Positions 36,763-45,551 of a DNA stretch of 64,000 nucleotides are shown piece after piece. The translations under genes were made by a program, and so were the position numbers. The first letter of the stretch is position 1; each line of letters begins with the position of its first letter. Below the pieces are notes generated by a model. The model saw nothing but the letters and a program-made list of their open reading frames with translations, had not been told where the DNA came from and made no database searches. Source of the DNA: Paenibacillus pinistramenti (lineage in GTDB: Bacteria > Bacillota > Bacilli > Paenibacillales > Paenibacillaceae); the NCBI RefSeq assembly GCF_005869875.1, contig NZ_VAWG01000006.1, positions 147,607 through 211,606 of the forward strand, read 5' to 3'.

Positions 36763-37437
36763 ATGAAGAAGCTTACCGCAGCGGCAGCAATCGGATTAGG
36801 AATGGCCGCCTGTCTGGGAACCGGCGTCTATGCCGGCTCTAACCTGACAGAAATCAAGGCTTATTTGAACGGAAACATTCAAATCAAGTACAACGGCAAC
36901 CCCGTTCAGCTCCTGAATGATCAGGGCCAGGTCCAGCTTCCGATTACATACAACGGTACGACCTATCTCCCGATCAAGGCGGTCTCCACGATTCTGAAGA
37001 CGGCTGTTTCCTACGAGCCGCAGACCAACACCGTATTTCTTGGCGAGAAGCTGGAGGGCGTATCCATCGCCAAAGGATTTTCCAGTGACTGGCACACTCA
37101 GGATCCTCAGGTCACCGTCTACCAGGGCAAAGATTACAAGGACGTCTTCTTCAATAACTATGCATCCACACGTTCAGCCGGTTTTATCCTGGAACCAGAA
37201 GGCAAATATCAGAAGCTGGAGCTGCAAATGGCTGCCATTGGCGCCGACATCAGCGAGGTTACCATCAAAGACACAGATACGGACGTCGTCCTCAAGAAGG
37301 TCCCGCTGCCTGTCAGCGACGGGTTAAAGACGGTCGAGGTTAATATCGCCGGCTCCAAGAACCTGTATGTTTCGGTTGTGAGAATTGAGGAGAACGGCAG
37401 CTGGTTTGTTCCGCTGACTACTTCGTATTACAAGTAA
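36763..37437 (+). CDS. Secreted stalk-domain protein (copper amine oxidase N-like)
   Basis: A 224-residue exported protein. Signal peptide MKKLTAAAAIGLGMAACLGTGVYA, then a stalk/copper-amine-oxidase-N-like segment (KAYLNGNIQIKYNGNPVQL...YLPIKAVSTILKTAVSYEPQTNTVFL, ~residues 30-95), then a beta-rich C-terminal domain (KDVFFNNYASTRSAGFIL...YKPLT type, ~105-224) that looks like an NPCBM-like fold. Probably bound to the cell wall or released. No enzyme motif. GGAGGAG precedes the ATG. Single gene with its own terminator. Confidence 0.8.
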   Translation: MKKLTAAAAIGLGMAACLGTGVYAGSNLTEIKAYLNGNIQIKYNGNPVQLLNDQGQVQLPITYNGTTYLPIKAVSTILKTAVSYEPQTNTVFLGEKLEGVSIAKGFSSDWHTQDPQVTVYQGKDYKDVFFNNYASTRSAGFILEPEGKYQKLELQMAAIGADISEVTIKDTDTDVVLKKVPLPVSDGLKTVEVNIAGSKNLYVSVVRIEENGSWFVPLTTSYYK

Positions 37438-37463
37438 TACAAGTAGTACAAGTAGTACAAGTA
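37428..37463. repeat. 9-bp tandem repeat at 3' end of stalk-protein gene
   Basis: TACAAGTA(A/G) occurs four times in a row across the stop codon and just beyond. Confidence 0.9.
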
Positions 37464-37526
37464 AAAGGAACCTGATCCATTCCATTTCAGCATTGTATCA
37501 GGCACCCTGCACTATCTCGCAATGCC

Positions 37527-37560
37527 AAATGCCCCTTTTGTCACAAAAGGGGCATTTTTA
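37527..37560. terminator. Terminator between stalk protein and alpha-galactosidase
   Basis: Perfect stem AAATGCCCCTTTTG/CAAAAGGGGCATTT, 3-nt loop, TTT tail; usable from both convergent genes. Confidence 0.92.
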
Positions 37561-37590
37561 TCATGGATGAATGTTCATTCTCTATTCTTT

Positions 37591-39765
37591 TCAGGACTTT
37601 ACCGCCTTAAGCCGGAACCAGCCGCTTTCGTAATCCTTCTGTTTAAGGTTCAGCGGCAGGCCCAGCTGCATCAGCCGGTCTCCGCCAAGCACTGACTTCC
37701 CGCCGCCTTCCCCGGATTCCACCTCGTATTCGAGCTCCGGATCAAGCCCGGCAAGGCGCAGGGAGCGCAGCGGAGGATGCGGCACGGCCATCACCTGGAA
37801 GTAGTAGACCAGCACCTCCTCTTTGTCCTCGGATATAAACATCCACGCGGACTCATTGCCCTCAAACGGGCTCTTCAGGCGGTACAGGTCGCCCTTCTGC
37901 ACCAAGCCGCGGATCTGCTTGTAGGTCTGAACCTGGCGTTTGACGATCTCCTTCTCCTCATCCGTAAACTTCGTAAGGTCCAGCTCATAGCCAAAGTTGC
38001 CGGACATGGCGACATCTCCCCGGAATTCCAGAGGCGTAATCCGCCCAACCTGATGGTTCGGAACCGCAGAGACGTGCGCCCCGATGGCGCTGACCGGATA
38101 CACCAGGCTGGTGCCGTACTGAATCTTCAAGCGCTCCACCGCATCGGTATCATCACTCGTCCAGGTCTGCGGCATATAGTAGAGCATTCCGGGGTCAAAC
38201 CGTCCCCCGCCGCTTGAGCAGCTTTCGAACAGGATATGTGGAAAATCTGCCGTGATACGCTCAAGCAGCTCATACAGTCCAAGCACGTAGCGGTGTGCCG
38301 TTTCGGCCTGGCGCTCCGGCGGCAGGGCTGCGGAACCGATTTCGGTCAGACAGCGGTTCATGTCCCATTTTACATAAGCGACCGGTACTGTAGAGAATAT
38401 CGCTGCCAGCGAGTCATAAATATAATCGCGGACCTCCTTGCGGGTGTAATCCAGCACCAGCTGCCATCTGAGCTCCGAGCGTCTCCGTCCGGGAACATGC
38501 AGACACCAGTCCGGATGCTTCCGGTACAGCTCGCTGTCCGGCGAGATCATCTCCGGCTCAAACCAGAGCCCGAACTTAAGCCCCAGCTTGTTGACACGCT
38601 CCGCGACATCCTTAAGCCCGTCCGGCAGCTTGCGGCGGTCCTCAACCCAGTCCCCCAGCGACGAATTATCAGAATCGCGTTTGCCGAACCAGCCGTCATC
38701 CAGCACAAACAGCTCAATACCGAGCTTGGCTCCTTCTTCCGCAATGGATACAAGCTTATCCGCATTGAAGTTAAAGTAAGTGGCTTCCCAGTTATTGACC
38801 AGAATCGGCCGCTCTTCATCCCGGTACTGCCCCCGGCACAGCCGGGTCCGGTACAGCCGGTGGTACGTGCGTGACATGCCGCCCAGCCCCTCACCGGAGT
38901 AGACCATGACAGCCTCAGGCGTTTGGAAGCTCTCTCCCCGGTCCAGCTGCCAGGCAAAATCAAAAGCGTTCAGGCCGATGCTCACCCGGGCAGAGCCGAA
39001 GGCGTCCACCTCGGCACCCGCTTCAAAATTGCCGCTGTAGACCAGGCTGAAGCCGAAGGCCTCTCCATGATTCTCCGTCGTTTCCTTGGTGACCAGCGCG
39101 GCGAAGGGATTGAACTGGTGACTGCTCATGCCCCTCTTGCTGTCGATCCGGGTTTCGCCCTGGAGGAGCGGCCTGCGGGTGATATTCCCCTCCCTGGACC
39201 AGGCACCTGAAAGATACAGAAGCTCCAAATCGCTCCTCCCCGTAAAATCAACACTGGCGCTCAGCGCACGGCGGAGCCGCAGCTTCTGCTCCCCTTCGTT
39301 GCTCAGCCGGGCTGAACGAACGACTACATTCCGGTCAGCGAAAATGGTATACAGCAGGACCACCTTGAGCCCGGAATAGGCGTCCTTCAGTTCCAGCTCC
39401 AGCGTCTCCGCCTCGTTCTCCTCCTCGGTATATACAGCCGGAAGCCCGCTTAGCGCCGGTTTCCCCTTGGTAATCCGGAAGCCCTCGTATTTGAGCTCCG
39501 TAATCCGGGTTCCGTCCTCAAGCTCTGCCTGGTAGGCCGGATTCCGGAAATCGCCGCTTCCATACTGCGGATACTCCTGCGGCAGCCGGTCCAGCCCGGC
39601 CCCTTCCGGACTATGAATCAGCAGGTCATTCATAGATTCCCTGTGCTTCAGTCTGGCGCCCCAATAGACATGCACCGGATAACCGTTCACAATTTGAATC
39701 AAATAACTCATCTCAGAGGACTGCAGATGAAACAGCCCGTTTTGCTCGTTCACAATAATGCCCAT
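37591..39765 (-). CDS. Alpha-galactosidase (GH36)
   Basis: A 724-residue GH36 enzyme removing terminal alpha-galactose from raffinose-type sugars or galactomannan. The nucleophile is Asp468 in YVKWDMNR and the acid/base is Asp538 in WTSDDTDA; ESCSSGGGRFD lies between. The 70-residue spacing equals that of Geobacillus AgaA. No signal peptide, so cytosolic. ATG 39765 with AAGGGAG upstream; 18 codons of open frame before it lack a ribosome site. Divergent from an AraC regulator that probably controls it. Confidence 0.95.
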   Translation of the reverse strand: MGIIVNEQNGLFHLQSSEMSYLIQIVNGYPVHVYWGARLKHRESMNDLLIHSPEGAGLDRLPQEYPQYGSGDFRNPAYQAELEDGTRITELKYEGFRITKGKPALSGLPAVYTEEENEAETLELELKDAYSGLKVVLLYTIFADRNVVVRSARLSNEGEQKLRLRRALSASVDFTGRSDLELLYLSGAWSREGNITRRPLLQGETRIDSKRGMSSHQFNPFAALVTKETTENHGEAFGFSLVYSGNFEAGAEVDAFGSARVSIGLNAFDFAWQLDRGESFQTPEAVMVYSGEGLGGMSRTYHRLYRTRLCRGQYRDEERPILVNNWEATYFNFNADKLVSIAEEGAKLGIELFVLDDGWFGKRDSDNSSLGDWVEDRRKLPDGLKDVAERVNKLGLKFGLWFEPEMISPDSELYRKHPDWCLHVPGRRRSELRWQLVLDYTRKEVRDYIYDSLAAIFSTVPVAYVKWDMNRCLTEIGSAALPPERQAETAHRYVLGLYELLERITADFPHILFESCSSGGGRFDPGMLYYMPQTWTSDDTDAVERLKIQYGTSLVYPVSAIGAHVSAVPNHQVGRITPLEFRGDVAMSGNFGYELDLTKFTDEEKEIVKRQVQTYKQIRGLVQKGDLYRLKSPFEGNESAWMFISEDKEEVLVYYFQVMAVPHPPLRSLRLAGLDPELEYEVESGEGGGKSVLGGDRLMQLGLPLNLKQKDYESGWFRLKAVKS

Positions 39766-39922
39766 TGAAAAAGTTCTCCCTTCTCTCGCATGCTCAATCT
39801 TTATGTACAAAATCGACATGTCTTAAAGCTTGATAGCTTCAGACTGGAAACCATCTATTCATAGAGAAATAATAACTCAATTCAAGATATGGCGTACATG
39901 GCATGGTGCTGACTCTTTATGT

Positions 39923-39928
39923 TATAAT
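39923..39928 (+). promoter_or_regulatory. Extended -10 of AraC regulator gene
   Basis: TGTTATAAT (TATAAT at 39923-39928) with no good -35; the TG dinucleotide makes it an extended -10 promoter. Confidence 0.5.
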
Positions 39929-39958
39929 GCTAGAAATTTTGACTAAGGGGATTTAGGT

Positions 39959-40783
39959 ATGATTGAGTATTTGGCGCGAAATAAACAGCATTCCGAGCTG
40001 TACCTGACCCAATTCGGCACCGAGGAATGTGCGCCCGGACATTCTTATGGACCGGCTGTAAGGAACCATTATCTGCTCCATTATATTTTGGACGGGGAAG
40101 GCATTTTCGAGGCGGGAGGCCATCAATACCGACTGGGCAAAGGACAGGGCTTTCTCATCTGCCCGGACGCCGTCACCTATTATCAGGCGGACAAGGTCAA
40201 TCCCTGGGTTTACGGCTGGGTTGGCTTTAACGGACCTCTTGCCGAGATGCTTCTCAAGCAGGCCGGGCTGTCGATGGCCTCTCCCATTCTTCACTATAAG
40301 CGGGACGACCAGATTTCCGGATACCTGCAGTTGATGATGGAGTCGAAGGAATACCAAAAAGCCCGGGAAACCAGGTTAACCGGACTGCTACATTTGATGT
40401 TATCCGACTTGGTGGAACACAGCCCGGCAGCCCCCTCACTCCACAAGGAAAGCCGGGCCGAAATTTACGTGGAGCAAGCCAGGGATTTCATCGAGCTCAA
40501 TTTTGCGCAGAAGATTACGATCGAGGATCTCGCCCGTTTTATCGGGCTGAACCGGAGTTATTTGTGCTCGCTGTTCAAACAGCAGATGAACATCAGCCTG
40601 CAGGATTACCTGGTCCGCTTCAGGATCGGCAAGGCCTGTGAAATGATGGGCAACGCGGAGCTTTCGATCGGGGACATCTCCCGTTCGGTAGGATATAATG
40701 ACCCGCTGCTGTTCTCAAAAATTTTTAAGAAGATAAAGGGAATTTCCCCTAAGCAGTACCGGACGGAAACCGAACACCCATAA
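39959..40783 (+). CDS. AraC-family regulator, probably of alpha-galactosidase
   Basis: A 274-residue activator: N-terminal cupin-like sugar-sensing domain (HYLLHYILDGEGIFEAGGHQYRLGKGQGFLI, ~35-65; YGWVGFNGP) and two C-terminal helix-turn-helix units (TIEDLARFIGLNRSYLCSLFKQQ and SIGDISRSVGYNDPLLFSKIFKKIKGISPKQYR). This is the MsmR/RafR-like layout seen beside alpha-galactoside genes. AAGGGGA precedes the ATG. Activation of the divergent GH36 gene is inferred from position. Confidence 0.9.
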   Translation: MIEYLARNKQHSELYLTQFGTEECAPGHSYGPAVRNHYLLHYILDGEGIFEAGGHQYRLGKGQGFLICPDAVTYYQADKVNPWVYGWVGFNGPLAEMLLKQAGLSMASPILHYKRDDQISGYLQLMMESKEYQKARETRLTGLLHLMLSDLVEHSPAAPSLHKESRAEIYVEQARDFIELNFAQKITIEDLARFIGLNRSYLCSLFKQQMNISLQDYLVRFRIGKACEMMGNAELSIGDISRSVGYNDPLLFSKIFKKIKGISPKQYRTETEHP

Positions 40784-40830
40784 CAGGCTTAACGGCAGTT
40801 CAAACCAGCTGTGTCTGGCTCCCCGGCGGC

Positions 40831-41247
40831 TTACGGAGTAAAGGCATCCGCTATTTTGTTCTGCTTATGAATCTCTTCCGTTCCCGACTCAAGTGCTGTC
40901 TTGTAGTACAGGCATTTATGCTCGATAAGCTCCATCGTTCTTCTCAGTTCCTCCATCTGCGCTTCTACAGAGGCCTTCCGTTCCATGAACATGTCATGCC
41001 TTTGCTGCAGGGTGGAATCTCCTTCGGAGCACCAGTCAATAAAGCTTTTAATCTCCTTGATCGGCATCCCGGTGGACTTCAGGCATTCAATGACCCTCAG
41101 CGCTTCGATATCCGACTCTTTGAACAGTCTCTTGCCGCTGGGAGTTCGTTCAACATAAGGGATCAAGCCCTCCTTGTCGTAATAACGCAAGGTATAAGAC
41201 GTAAGATTTAATATTTGGGCTGCTTCGCTGATTGAGTAGGTTGTCAC
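40831..41247 (-). CDS. MerR-family regulator (AdhR type)
   Basis: A 138-residue regulator: MerR helix-turn-helix YSISEAAQILNLTSYTLRYYDKEGLIPYVERT, dimerisation helix ~75-115 and a cysteine at ~residue 70 (FIDWCSEG) in the position used by aldehyde-responsive AdhR proteins. GTG start. It is divergent from the alcohol dehydrogenase, as in B. subtilis adhR-adhA, and should activate it when electrophiles such as formaldehyde or methylglyoxal react with the cysteine. Confidence 0.87.
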   Translation of the reverse strand: MTTYSISEAAQILNLTSYTLRYYDKEGLIPYVERTPSGKRLFKESDIEALRVIECLKSTGMPIKEIKSFIDWCSEGDSTLQQRHDMFMERKASVEAQMEELRRTMELIEHKCLYYKTALESGTEEIHKQNKIADAFTP

Positions 41248-41290
41248 TTTGTCGTTGTCACTCCGATCTTCCTGTATCCTCTAAAATAGA

Positions 41291-41308
41291 CTTAGAGCTA
41301 ACTCTAAG
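41291..41308. promoter_or_regulatory. MerR-type dyad near regulator gene
   Basis: CTTAGAGCTAACTCTAAG pairs at 8 of 9 positions and is almost the same as the adh promoter dyad. It is 44 bp upstream of the MerR start, fitting autoregulation. The flanking hexamers are poor in both directions. Confidence 0.6.
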
Positions 41309-41417
41309 ATATATAGGACAATATCATGTTCGGTGGTAAGTGTCAAAGCGGGCTACGAAAGCGGGTAATAAAGGCGGGCCGTGAAAGCCGGCCGTGAAAG
41401 TAATCTTTTTCAGCAGC

Positions 41418-41448
41418 TTGACTTAGAGTTAACTGTAAGGACTACAAT
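41418..41448 (+). promoter_or_regulatory. MerR-controlled promoter of alcohol dehydrogenase
   Basis: -35 TTGACT, 19-nt spacer, -10 TACAAT. The dyad CTTAGAGTTAACTGTAAG (41422-41439) fills the spacer. A 19-nt spacer with central dyad is the hallmark of MerR-activated promoters. Confidence 0.85.
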
Positions 41449-41526
41449 GGTTGATGCAAGAGGAACCCGTACTTATCCTGTACTGCTTCTTCTCTATTAA
41501 ACATTAGATTCCAGGAGGTATTATTC

Positions 41527-42567
41527 ATGATAACTGCTAAAGCACGTGCTGTTGACGGACCGGACAAGCCGTTCCGCTCTGCCGAAATCAAGCGCCGGGA
41601 CCTGGATTCCCGGGATGTACTGATTGAAATTAAATTTGCCGGCATCTGCCATTCCGATATTCATACCGCTCATGGCGAGTGGGGTCCTGTCAATTATCCG
41701 CTCGTTCCGGGGCACGAGATTGCAGGCATTGTTACGGCAGTGGGACCTGAGGTTACGAAGTACAAGGTCGGTGACCGGGTAGGCGTCGGCTGTATGGTGG
41801 ATTCCTGCGGCGAATGCGAGAACTGCCGCAAGGGAGAGGAGCAGTACTGCCTGAAAGGCAATGTCCCTACTTACGCTGGCGTTGACAAATACGGCGAACC
41901 TACTCAGGGCGGTTATTCCACTCACATTGTCGTAACGGAAAATTTTGTTGTCCGCATTCCGGATAACATCGAGCTTGACGCAGCAGCTCCCCTGCTGTGC
42001 GCAGGGATTACGACTTATTCGCCGCTGAACCACTGGGGAGCCGGTCCTGGTAAAAAGGTAGCCGTAGTAGGCATGGGCGGCCTCGGCCATATGGCAGTTC
42101 AAATTGCGCATGCCATGGGAGCAGAGGTCACTGTACTGTCCCAATCCCTGAAGAAAAAGGACGACGGCCTGCAATTGGGCGCAGACCACTACCATGCTAC
42201 AAGCGACCCGGACACCTTCAAGGAGCTCGCCGGAAAATTTGACTTGATCATCAACACCGTAAGTGCTGCTCTTGATCTGGATGCTTACTTCTCCCTGCTC
42301 ACTCTGGACGGAACGCTGGTGAACGTCGGCGCGCCTGGGGAACCATTGTCCCTGAATGTGATGTCCCTCATCGGGCACCGCCGCTCCTTCGCCGGCTCCA
42401 TGATCGGCGGCATCCGCGAAACCCAGGAAATGCTGGATTTCTGTGCCAAGTACAATATCGTGCCTAAGATCGAAGTGATCTCCGCCGACCAGATTGACGA
42501 AGCTTACAAGCGGGTACTGGCTTCCGACGTGAAGTACAGATTTGTAATTGATACCAGCACGATGTAA
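41527..42567 (+). CDS. adhA: Zinc-dependent alcohol dehydrogenase (NAD(P)H, AdhA/YahK type)
   Basis: A 346-residue medium-chain dehydrogenase. Catalytic zinc ligands sit in [14 protein letters not shown] and VPGHEIAG; the structural-zinc cysteines are in [17 protein letters not shown]. Rossmann motif [20 protein letters not shown] is followed by VLSQSLKKK, a serine-rather-than-aspartate end that favours NADPH. It reduces aldehydes in detoxification. AGGAGG lies 7 nt before the ATG; the promoter is MerR-type. Confidence 0.93.
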   Translation: MITAKARAVDGPDKPFRSAEIKRRDLDSRDVLIEIKFAGICHSDIHTAHGEWGPVNYPLVPGHEIAGIVTAVGPEVTKYKVGDRVGVGCMVDSCGECENCRKGEEQYCLKGNVPTYAGVDKYGEPTQGGYSTHIVVTENFVVRIPDNIELDAAAPLLCAGITTYSPLNHWGAGPGKKVAVVGMGGLGHMAVQIAHAMGAEVTVLSQSLKKKDDGLQLGADHYHATSDPDTFKELAGKFDLIINTVSAALDLDAYFSLLTLDGTLVNVGAPGEPLSLNVMSLIGHRRSFAGSMIGGIRETQEMLDFCAKYNIVPKIEVISADQIDEAYKRVLASDVKYRFVIDTSTM

Positions 42568-42602
42568 GCCGGGTAACGGCTTGCTCGAGGCATGCCGTAC
42601 GA

Positions 42603-42638
42603 AAAAAACGCCTGACCTTACCGGTCGGCGTTTTTTTT
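42603..42638 (+). terminator. Terminator after adhA
   Basis: AAAAACGCC-TGACC / GGTC-GGCGTTTTTTTT hairpin with a T8 tail. Confidence 0.92.
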
Positions 42639-42689
42639 GTAAGATTTTTCGTGAAAGATTGTTCGTGAAAATGCCGGTTCAGCATTCCA

Positions 42690-43181
42690 TTACCTCACAA
42701 ATGTAATAAAGTCGATATTCGCCGGTTCATAGCCAGCTGCCCGCAGCCGCAGGTTGATCTGTCCCCGATGATAATGACCATGCAGGGCGGCATGCGTTAA
42801 AATGTCCCGTACCGAGTTCTCAAACTCTTGTCCTTTACTGTTTGTGTAGGCTATTCGTTTATCCAGGTCAGCATTGGACAGCTCAGCAAGAAAGCTTGCT
42901 GTACTCTCCTTATTTTGCCTAACAAGCTCTGCGCAGGCTTCGATTTCGACATCTGCATCGGCATCGGCATCTGCATCGGTATCTGCACCGGTCTCTGGCC
43001 AGATCGGCAGATGGGTGCTGTCCAGCCCACGTAACCGGGTTATCCATACTTGTTCTGCAAACAGGATGTGGAGGAACAAACGGTTCAGCTCCTGATTCTG
43101 CTCTTCCATGCTTTGCAGGGTTTCCAGAATGCGCTGATTGGCCCAATTCAAGTGCTCGTACATCGTTTGGATTGTTTTCAT
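42690..43181 (-). CDS. DinB-family protein with Asp-Ala repeat
   Basis: A 163-residue four-helix DinB/YfiT-type protein: YEHLNWANQRILETL, FLHILFAEQVWITRL (His), and the C-terminal THAALHGHYHRGQINLRLRAAG (HxxxH), giving the usual three-histidine metal site. Between helices 2 and 3 it carries a run of Asp-Ala repeats coded by a 6-bp tandem repeat at 42950-42985. Likely a thiol transferase or detoxification enzyme, substrate unknown. ATG 43181 with GGTGGTG upstream. Confidence 0.85.
   Translation of the reverse strand: MKTIQTMYEHLNWANQRILETLQSMEEQNQELNRLFLHILFAEQVWITRLRGLDSTHLPIWPETGADTDADADADADVEIEACAELVRQNKESTASFLAELSNADLDKRIAYTNSKGQEFENSVRDILTHAALHGHYHRGQINLRLRAAGYEPANIDFITFVR
42950..42990. 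repeat. 6-bp coding microsatellite (Asp-Ala repeats)
   Basis: GCATCG/GCATCT/GTATCT units repeat about six times inside the DinB gene, coding alternating Asp and Ala. Slippage would add or remove two residues without a frameshift. Confidence 0.85.
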
Positions 43182-43233
43182 TGAGAAGCACACCACCCAT
43201 GAATGAAATTTGTGCAGCTGCTAAAATCCATGT

Positions 43234-43932
43234 CTACCTCTTCTGCTCCTCCTGCTGCCCCTGCTCCTGAATCACCTGCTCGATCCCGAGCAGGATCAGC
43301 TTCAAGCCGAACTCGAACGCCCTGTCGGTTCCCATCAGCTCGAACAGCCCGCTATCAAACATTCTCCGGAACAGCCCCGCTTCCTCCTCGCTCATAGAGT
43401 CCAGCAGGCGAATCATTTCGTCGCCCGGAAGCTCCGCCTGCTCTTTCAGAATCGCGGAGACGTTGCGCTCATGCTGATAATGGTCCAGCACAAAGTTAAA
43501 AACATAATTCATCAGCGTAGTGACCACCTGCATCTTCTGCTCCTGCGCCAGCGGCGTGTCTTCCACGCAGAGCAGCATCTTGTTGGTGAACCGGATAATG
43601 TCCGGCTCGTGGGGCAGCGTCATCATCATGAGCTGCGTGGAGCAGGGATACCGGCTGAGCACGCTCCGTATGGCTGCCGCCAGCCCAGTCAGCTGCTCCT
43701 TCCAATCCCCCTCGGAGTGAAACTCCTCCAGGATGATTTTGGATACCTGGTTGGCCAGGCGCTGATAGAGCTTCTGCTTACTCTTGAAATACCAGTACAG
43801 GGAAGGGGCCTGAATTCCAAGCCGGTCGGCCAAGCGCCGCAAGCTGAATTTTTCAATGCCATCCTCTCCCAATAGCTCCCAGGAGGCCTCCAGAATCTTC
43901 TCCTCCGAAATTTGAGGCTGCTGCTTCTTCAT
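43234..43932 (-). CDS. TetR-family repressor of MATE pump
   Basis: A 232-residue TetR(B)-like repressor: helix-turn-helix EDGIEKFSLRRLADRLGIQAPSLYWYFKSK and a TetR_C-type C-terminal domain (PHEPDIIRFTNKMLL). The intergenic region to the divergent MATE gene holds three copies of a 13-bp operator, one inside its own promoter, so it should repress both itself and the pump. Inducer unknown; drugs or cationic compounds are likely. Its C-terminus is Gln/Glu-rich. Confidence 0.9.
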   Translation of the reverse strand: MKKQQPQISEEKILEASWELLGEDGIEKFSLRRLADRLGIQAPSLYWYFKSKQKLYQRLANQVSKIILEEFHSEGDWKEQLTGLAAAIRSVLSRYPCSTQLMMMTLPHEPDIIRFTNKMLLCVEDTPLAQEQKMQVVTTLMNYVFNFVLDHYQHERNVSAILKEQAELPGDEMIRLLDSMSEEEAGLFRRMFDSGLFELMGTDRAFEFGLKLILLGIEQVIQEQGQQEEQKR

Positions 43933-43952
43933 ATGATTATCCGTCCTTTTAT

Positions 43953-43965
43953 CTAACAGTGTAAG
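43953..43965. promoter_or_regulatory. TetR operator copy 1
   Basis: CTAACAGTGTAAG, 21 bp upstream of the TetR start codon, in its transcribed leader. Confidence 0.7.
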
Positions 43966-43991
43966 TTTATGCTTTACAGGTTCTTAGGTTC

Positions 43992-44020
43992 ATGATATCA
44001 TCTAACACTGTAAGGTTCAA
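43992..44020 (-). promoter_or_regulatory. Promoter of TetR gene with operator copy 2 in the spacer
   Basis: Minus strand -35 TTGAAC, 17 nt, -10 TATCAT. Operator CTAACACTGTAAG (44002-44014, plus strand) fills the spacer. Confidence 0.7.
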
Positions 44021-44021
44021 A

Positions 44022-44034
44022 CTAACACTGTTAG
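44022..44034. promoter_or_regulatory. TetR operator copy 3 (perfect palindrome)
   Basis: CTAACA-C-TGTTAG, a perfect palindrome right before the -35 of the MATE gene. Confidence 0.75.
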
Positions 44035-44035
44035 A

Positions 44036-44064
44036 TTGAGACCACAGCATTTTACAGCTATATT
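44036..44064 (+). promoter_or_regulatory. Promoter of MATE gene
   Basis: -35 TTGAGA, 17 nt, -10 TATATT, next to operator copy 3. Confidence 0.65.
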
Positions 44065-44085
44065 TCACAGAAAGCAGGGATTCCC

Positions 44086-45438
44086 ATGGATGCAGAAAAC
44101 CTCCATTACTTTGAAAAAACACCGATCGCCAAAGCCGTAGCCCACTTCGCCGTTCCGATGATGTTAGGCACGTCAATGAGCGTCATCTATTCCATCTTGA
44201 ATGCCTATTTCCTCGGCACCCTCCACAATACGGCCATGTTAACCGCTCTTGCACTGACCTTGCCGTTATTCGCCATTATCATGGCGCTGGGCAACCTGAT
44301 TGGCATGGGCAGCGGCACCTTTATCTCCCGTCTGCTGGGCGAGAAGAAATTCGAGGACGCCAAGCATGTCTCCGCCTTCGCCTTTTACAGCAGTCTGGTT
44401 CTCGGTCTTCTCGTCATCGCCGCCGGCCTGCCGCTCATCAATCCCATCGTTCACGGCCTGGGGGCAACGACTGACTCTTTTGCATTCACGAAGGACTATG
44501 TCACGGTTATGCTGATTGGGTCGCCGTTTGTCGTCCTCTTCTTCACACTGGAAAATATCGTGCGCGCAGAGGGCGCAGCCATCACGTCCATGATCGGCAT
44601 GATGCTCAGTGTTGTGGTCAATATTTTGCTGGATGCGTTAGTCATCTTTGAGTTTCACTGGGGCGTGACCGGCGTTGCCTCTGCTACGGTCATTTCCAAC
44701 CTGGCTGCGAGTGCCTACTATGCCTTCCATATGGGGACCAAGAGCCAATTCCTGACGGTCTCCATCAGATGGTTCAAGGCTACCAAAGACATTCTGGGCA
44801 ATGTATTCAAGATCGGAGTTCCGGTCTTTATAATGAGTATTTTTCTGGGGGCAATGTCGCTTATCTTGAATCACTTTCTTACCCAGTATGGCGATCAGGC
44901 CGTGGCCGCTTACGGAATTTCCTCCCGTCTGCTGCAGTTTCCCGAGTTTATTCTGATGGGATTGTGCGAGGGCGTCGTGCCGCTCATTGCGTTCTCCTAC
45001 ACTGCTAATAAACTGCGCATGAAGCATACGGTTGGCTTCACCATCAAGACGATTGTGGCCTTAGCCGCCGTGTTCGGCATCCTCGTCTACCTGATCTCCG
45101 GCCACTTGATCGGCCTGTTCACAAATGACCCGCAGTTGATTGAAATGGGCAGCTACATTCTGCGTGTGACGTTCCTGTCCTTGTTCATTACAGGCATGAC
45201 CACCTTGTTTACAGGGATCTTCCAGGCCACAGCGCAGGGAACCGCCGCGTTCGTCATGTCCATTATTCAAGGCATTACGCTGATTCCTGTCCTGTTTATC
45301 GCTAATTCCCTGAACGGCTTCCACGGGGTAGTCTGGTCGCTCGTCATTGCGGACGCTGTCGCTTTCCTTGTCGGGGCCGTCATGCTGTATGGTCTGCGGA
45401 ACAGATTGCAGCCGGATTTGGAGAGTTTGGCTCATTAG
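44086..45438 (+). CDS. MATE-family multidrug efflux transporter
   Basis: A 450-residue MATE (DinF/MepA-like) pump with about twelve membrane segments in two halves; the N-terminus is IAKAVAHFAVPMMLGTSMSVIYSILNAYFLG, with GMGSGTFISRLLGEKKFEDAK after TM2 and ENIVRAEGAAITSMIGMMLSVVVNILLD in TM4-5. It expels drugs by Na+ or H+ exchange. Preceded by three TetR operators, so inducible. Confidence 0.92.
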   Translation: MDAENLHYFEKTPIAKAVAHFAVPMMLGTSMSVIYSILNAYFLGTLHNTAMLTALALTLPLFAIIMALGNLIGMGSGTFISRLLGEKKFEDAKHVSAFAFYSSLVLGLLVIAAGLPLINPIVHGLGATTDSFAFTKDYVTVMLIGSPFVVLFFTLENIVRAEGAAITSMIGMMLSVVVNILLDALVIFEFHWGVTGVASATVISNLAASAYYAFHMGTKSQFLTVSIRWFKATKDILGNVFKIGVPVFIMSIFLGAMSLILNHFLTQYGDQAVAAYGISSRLLQFPEFILMGLCEGVVPLIAFSYTANKLRMKHTVGFTIKTIVALAAVFGILVYLISGHLIGLFTNDPQLIEMGSYILRVTFLSLFITGMTTLFTGIFQATAQGTAAFVMSIIQGITLIPVLFIANSLNGFHGVVWSLVIADAVAFLVGAVMLYGLRNRLQPDLESLAH

Positions 45439-45490
45439 AAAAATAACCCGGCCCCATTTTCCAAAGGCAATGCCCGATCAGCAAGACAAC

Positions 45491-45521
45491 AAAAGCCACT
45501 CCTCGAAGGAAGTGGCTTTTT
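45491..45521. terminator. Bidirectional terminator between two MATE genes
   Basis: AAAAGCCACT(C)CTC / GA(A)GG-AGTGGCTTTTT hairpin with A and T tracts on both sides. Confidence 0.85.
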
Positions 45522-45551
45522 GCACGTATTTAGATCTAGTTAAGTTATCCT

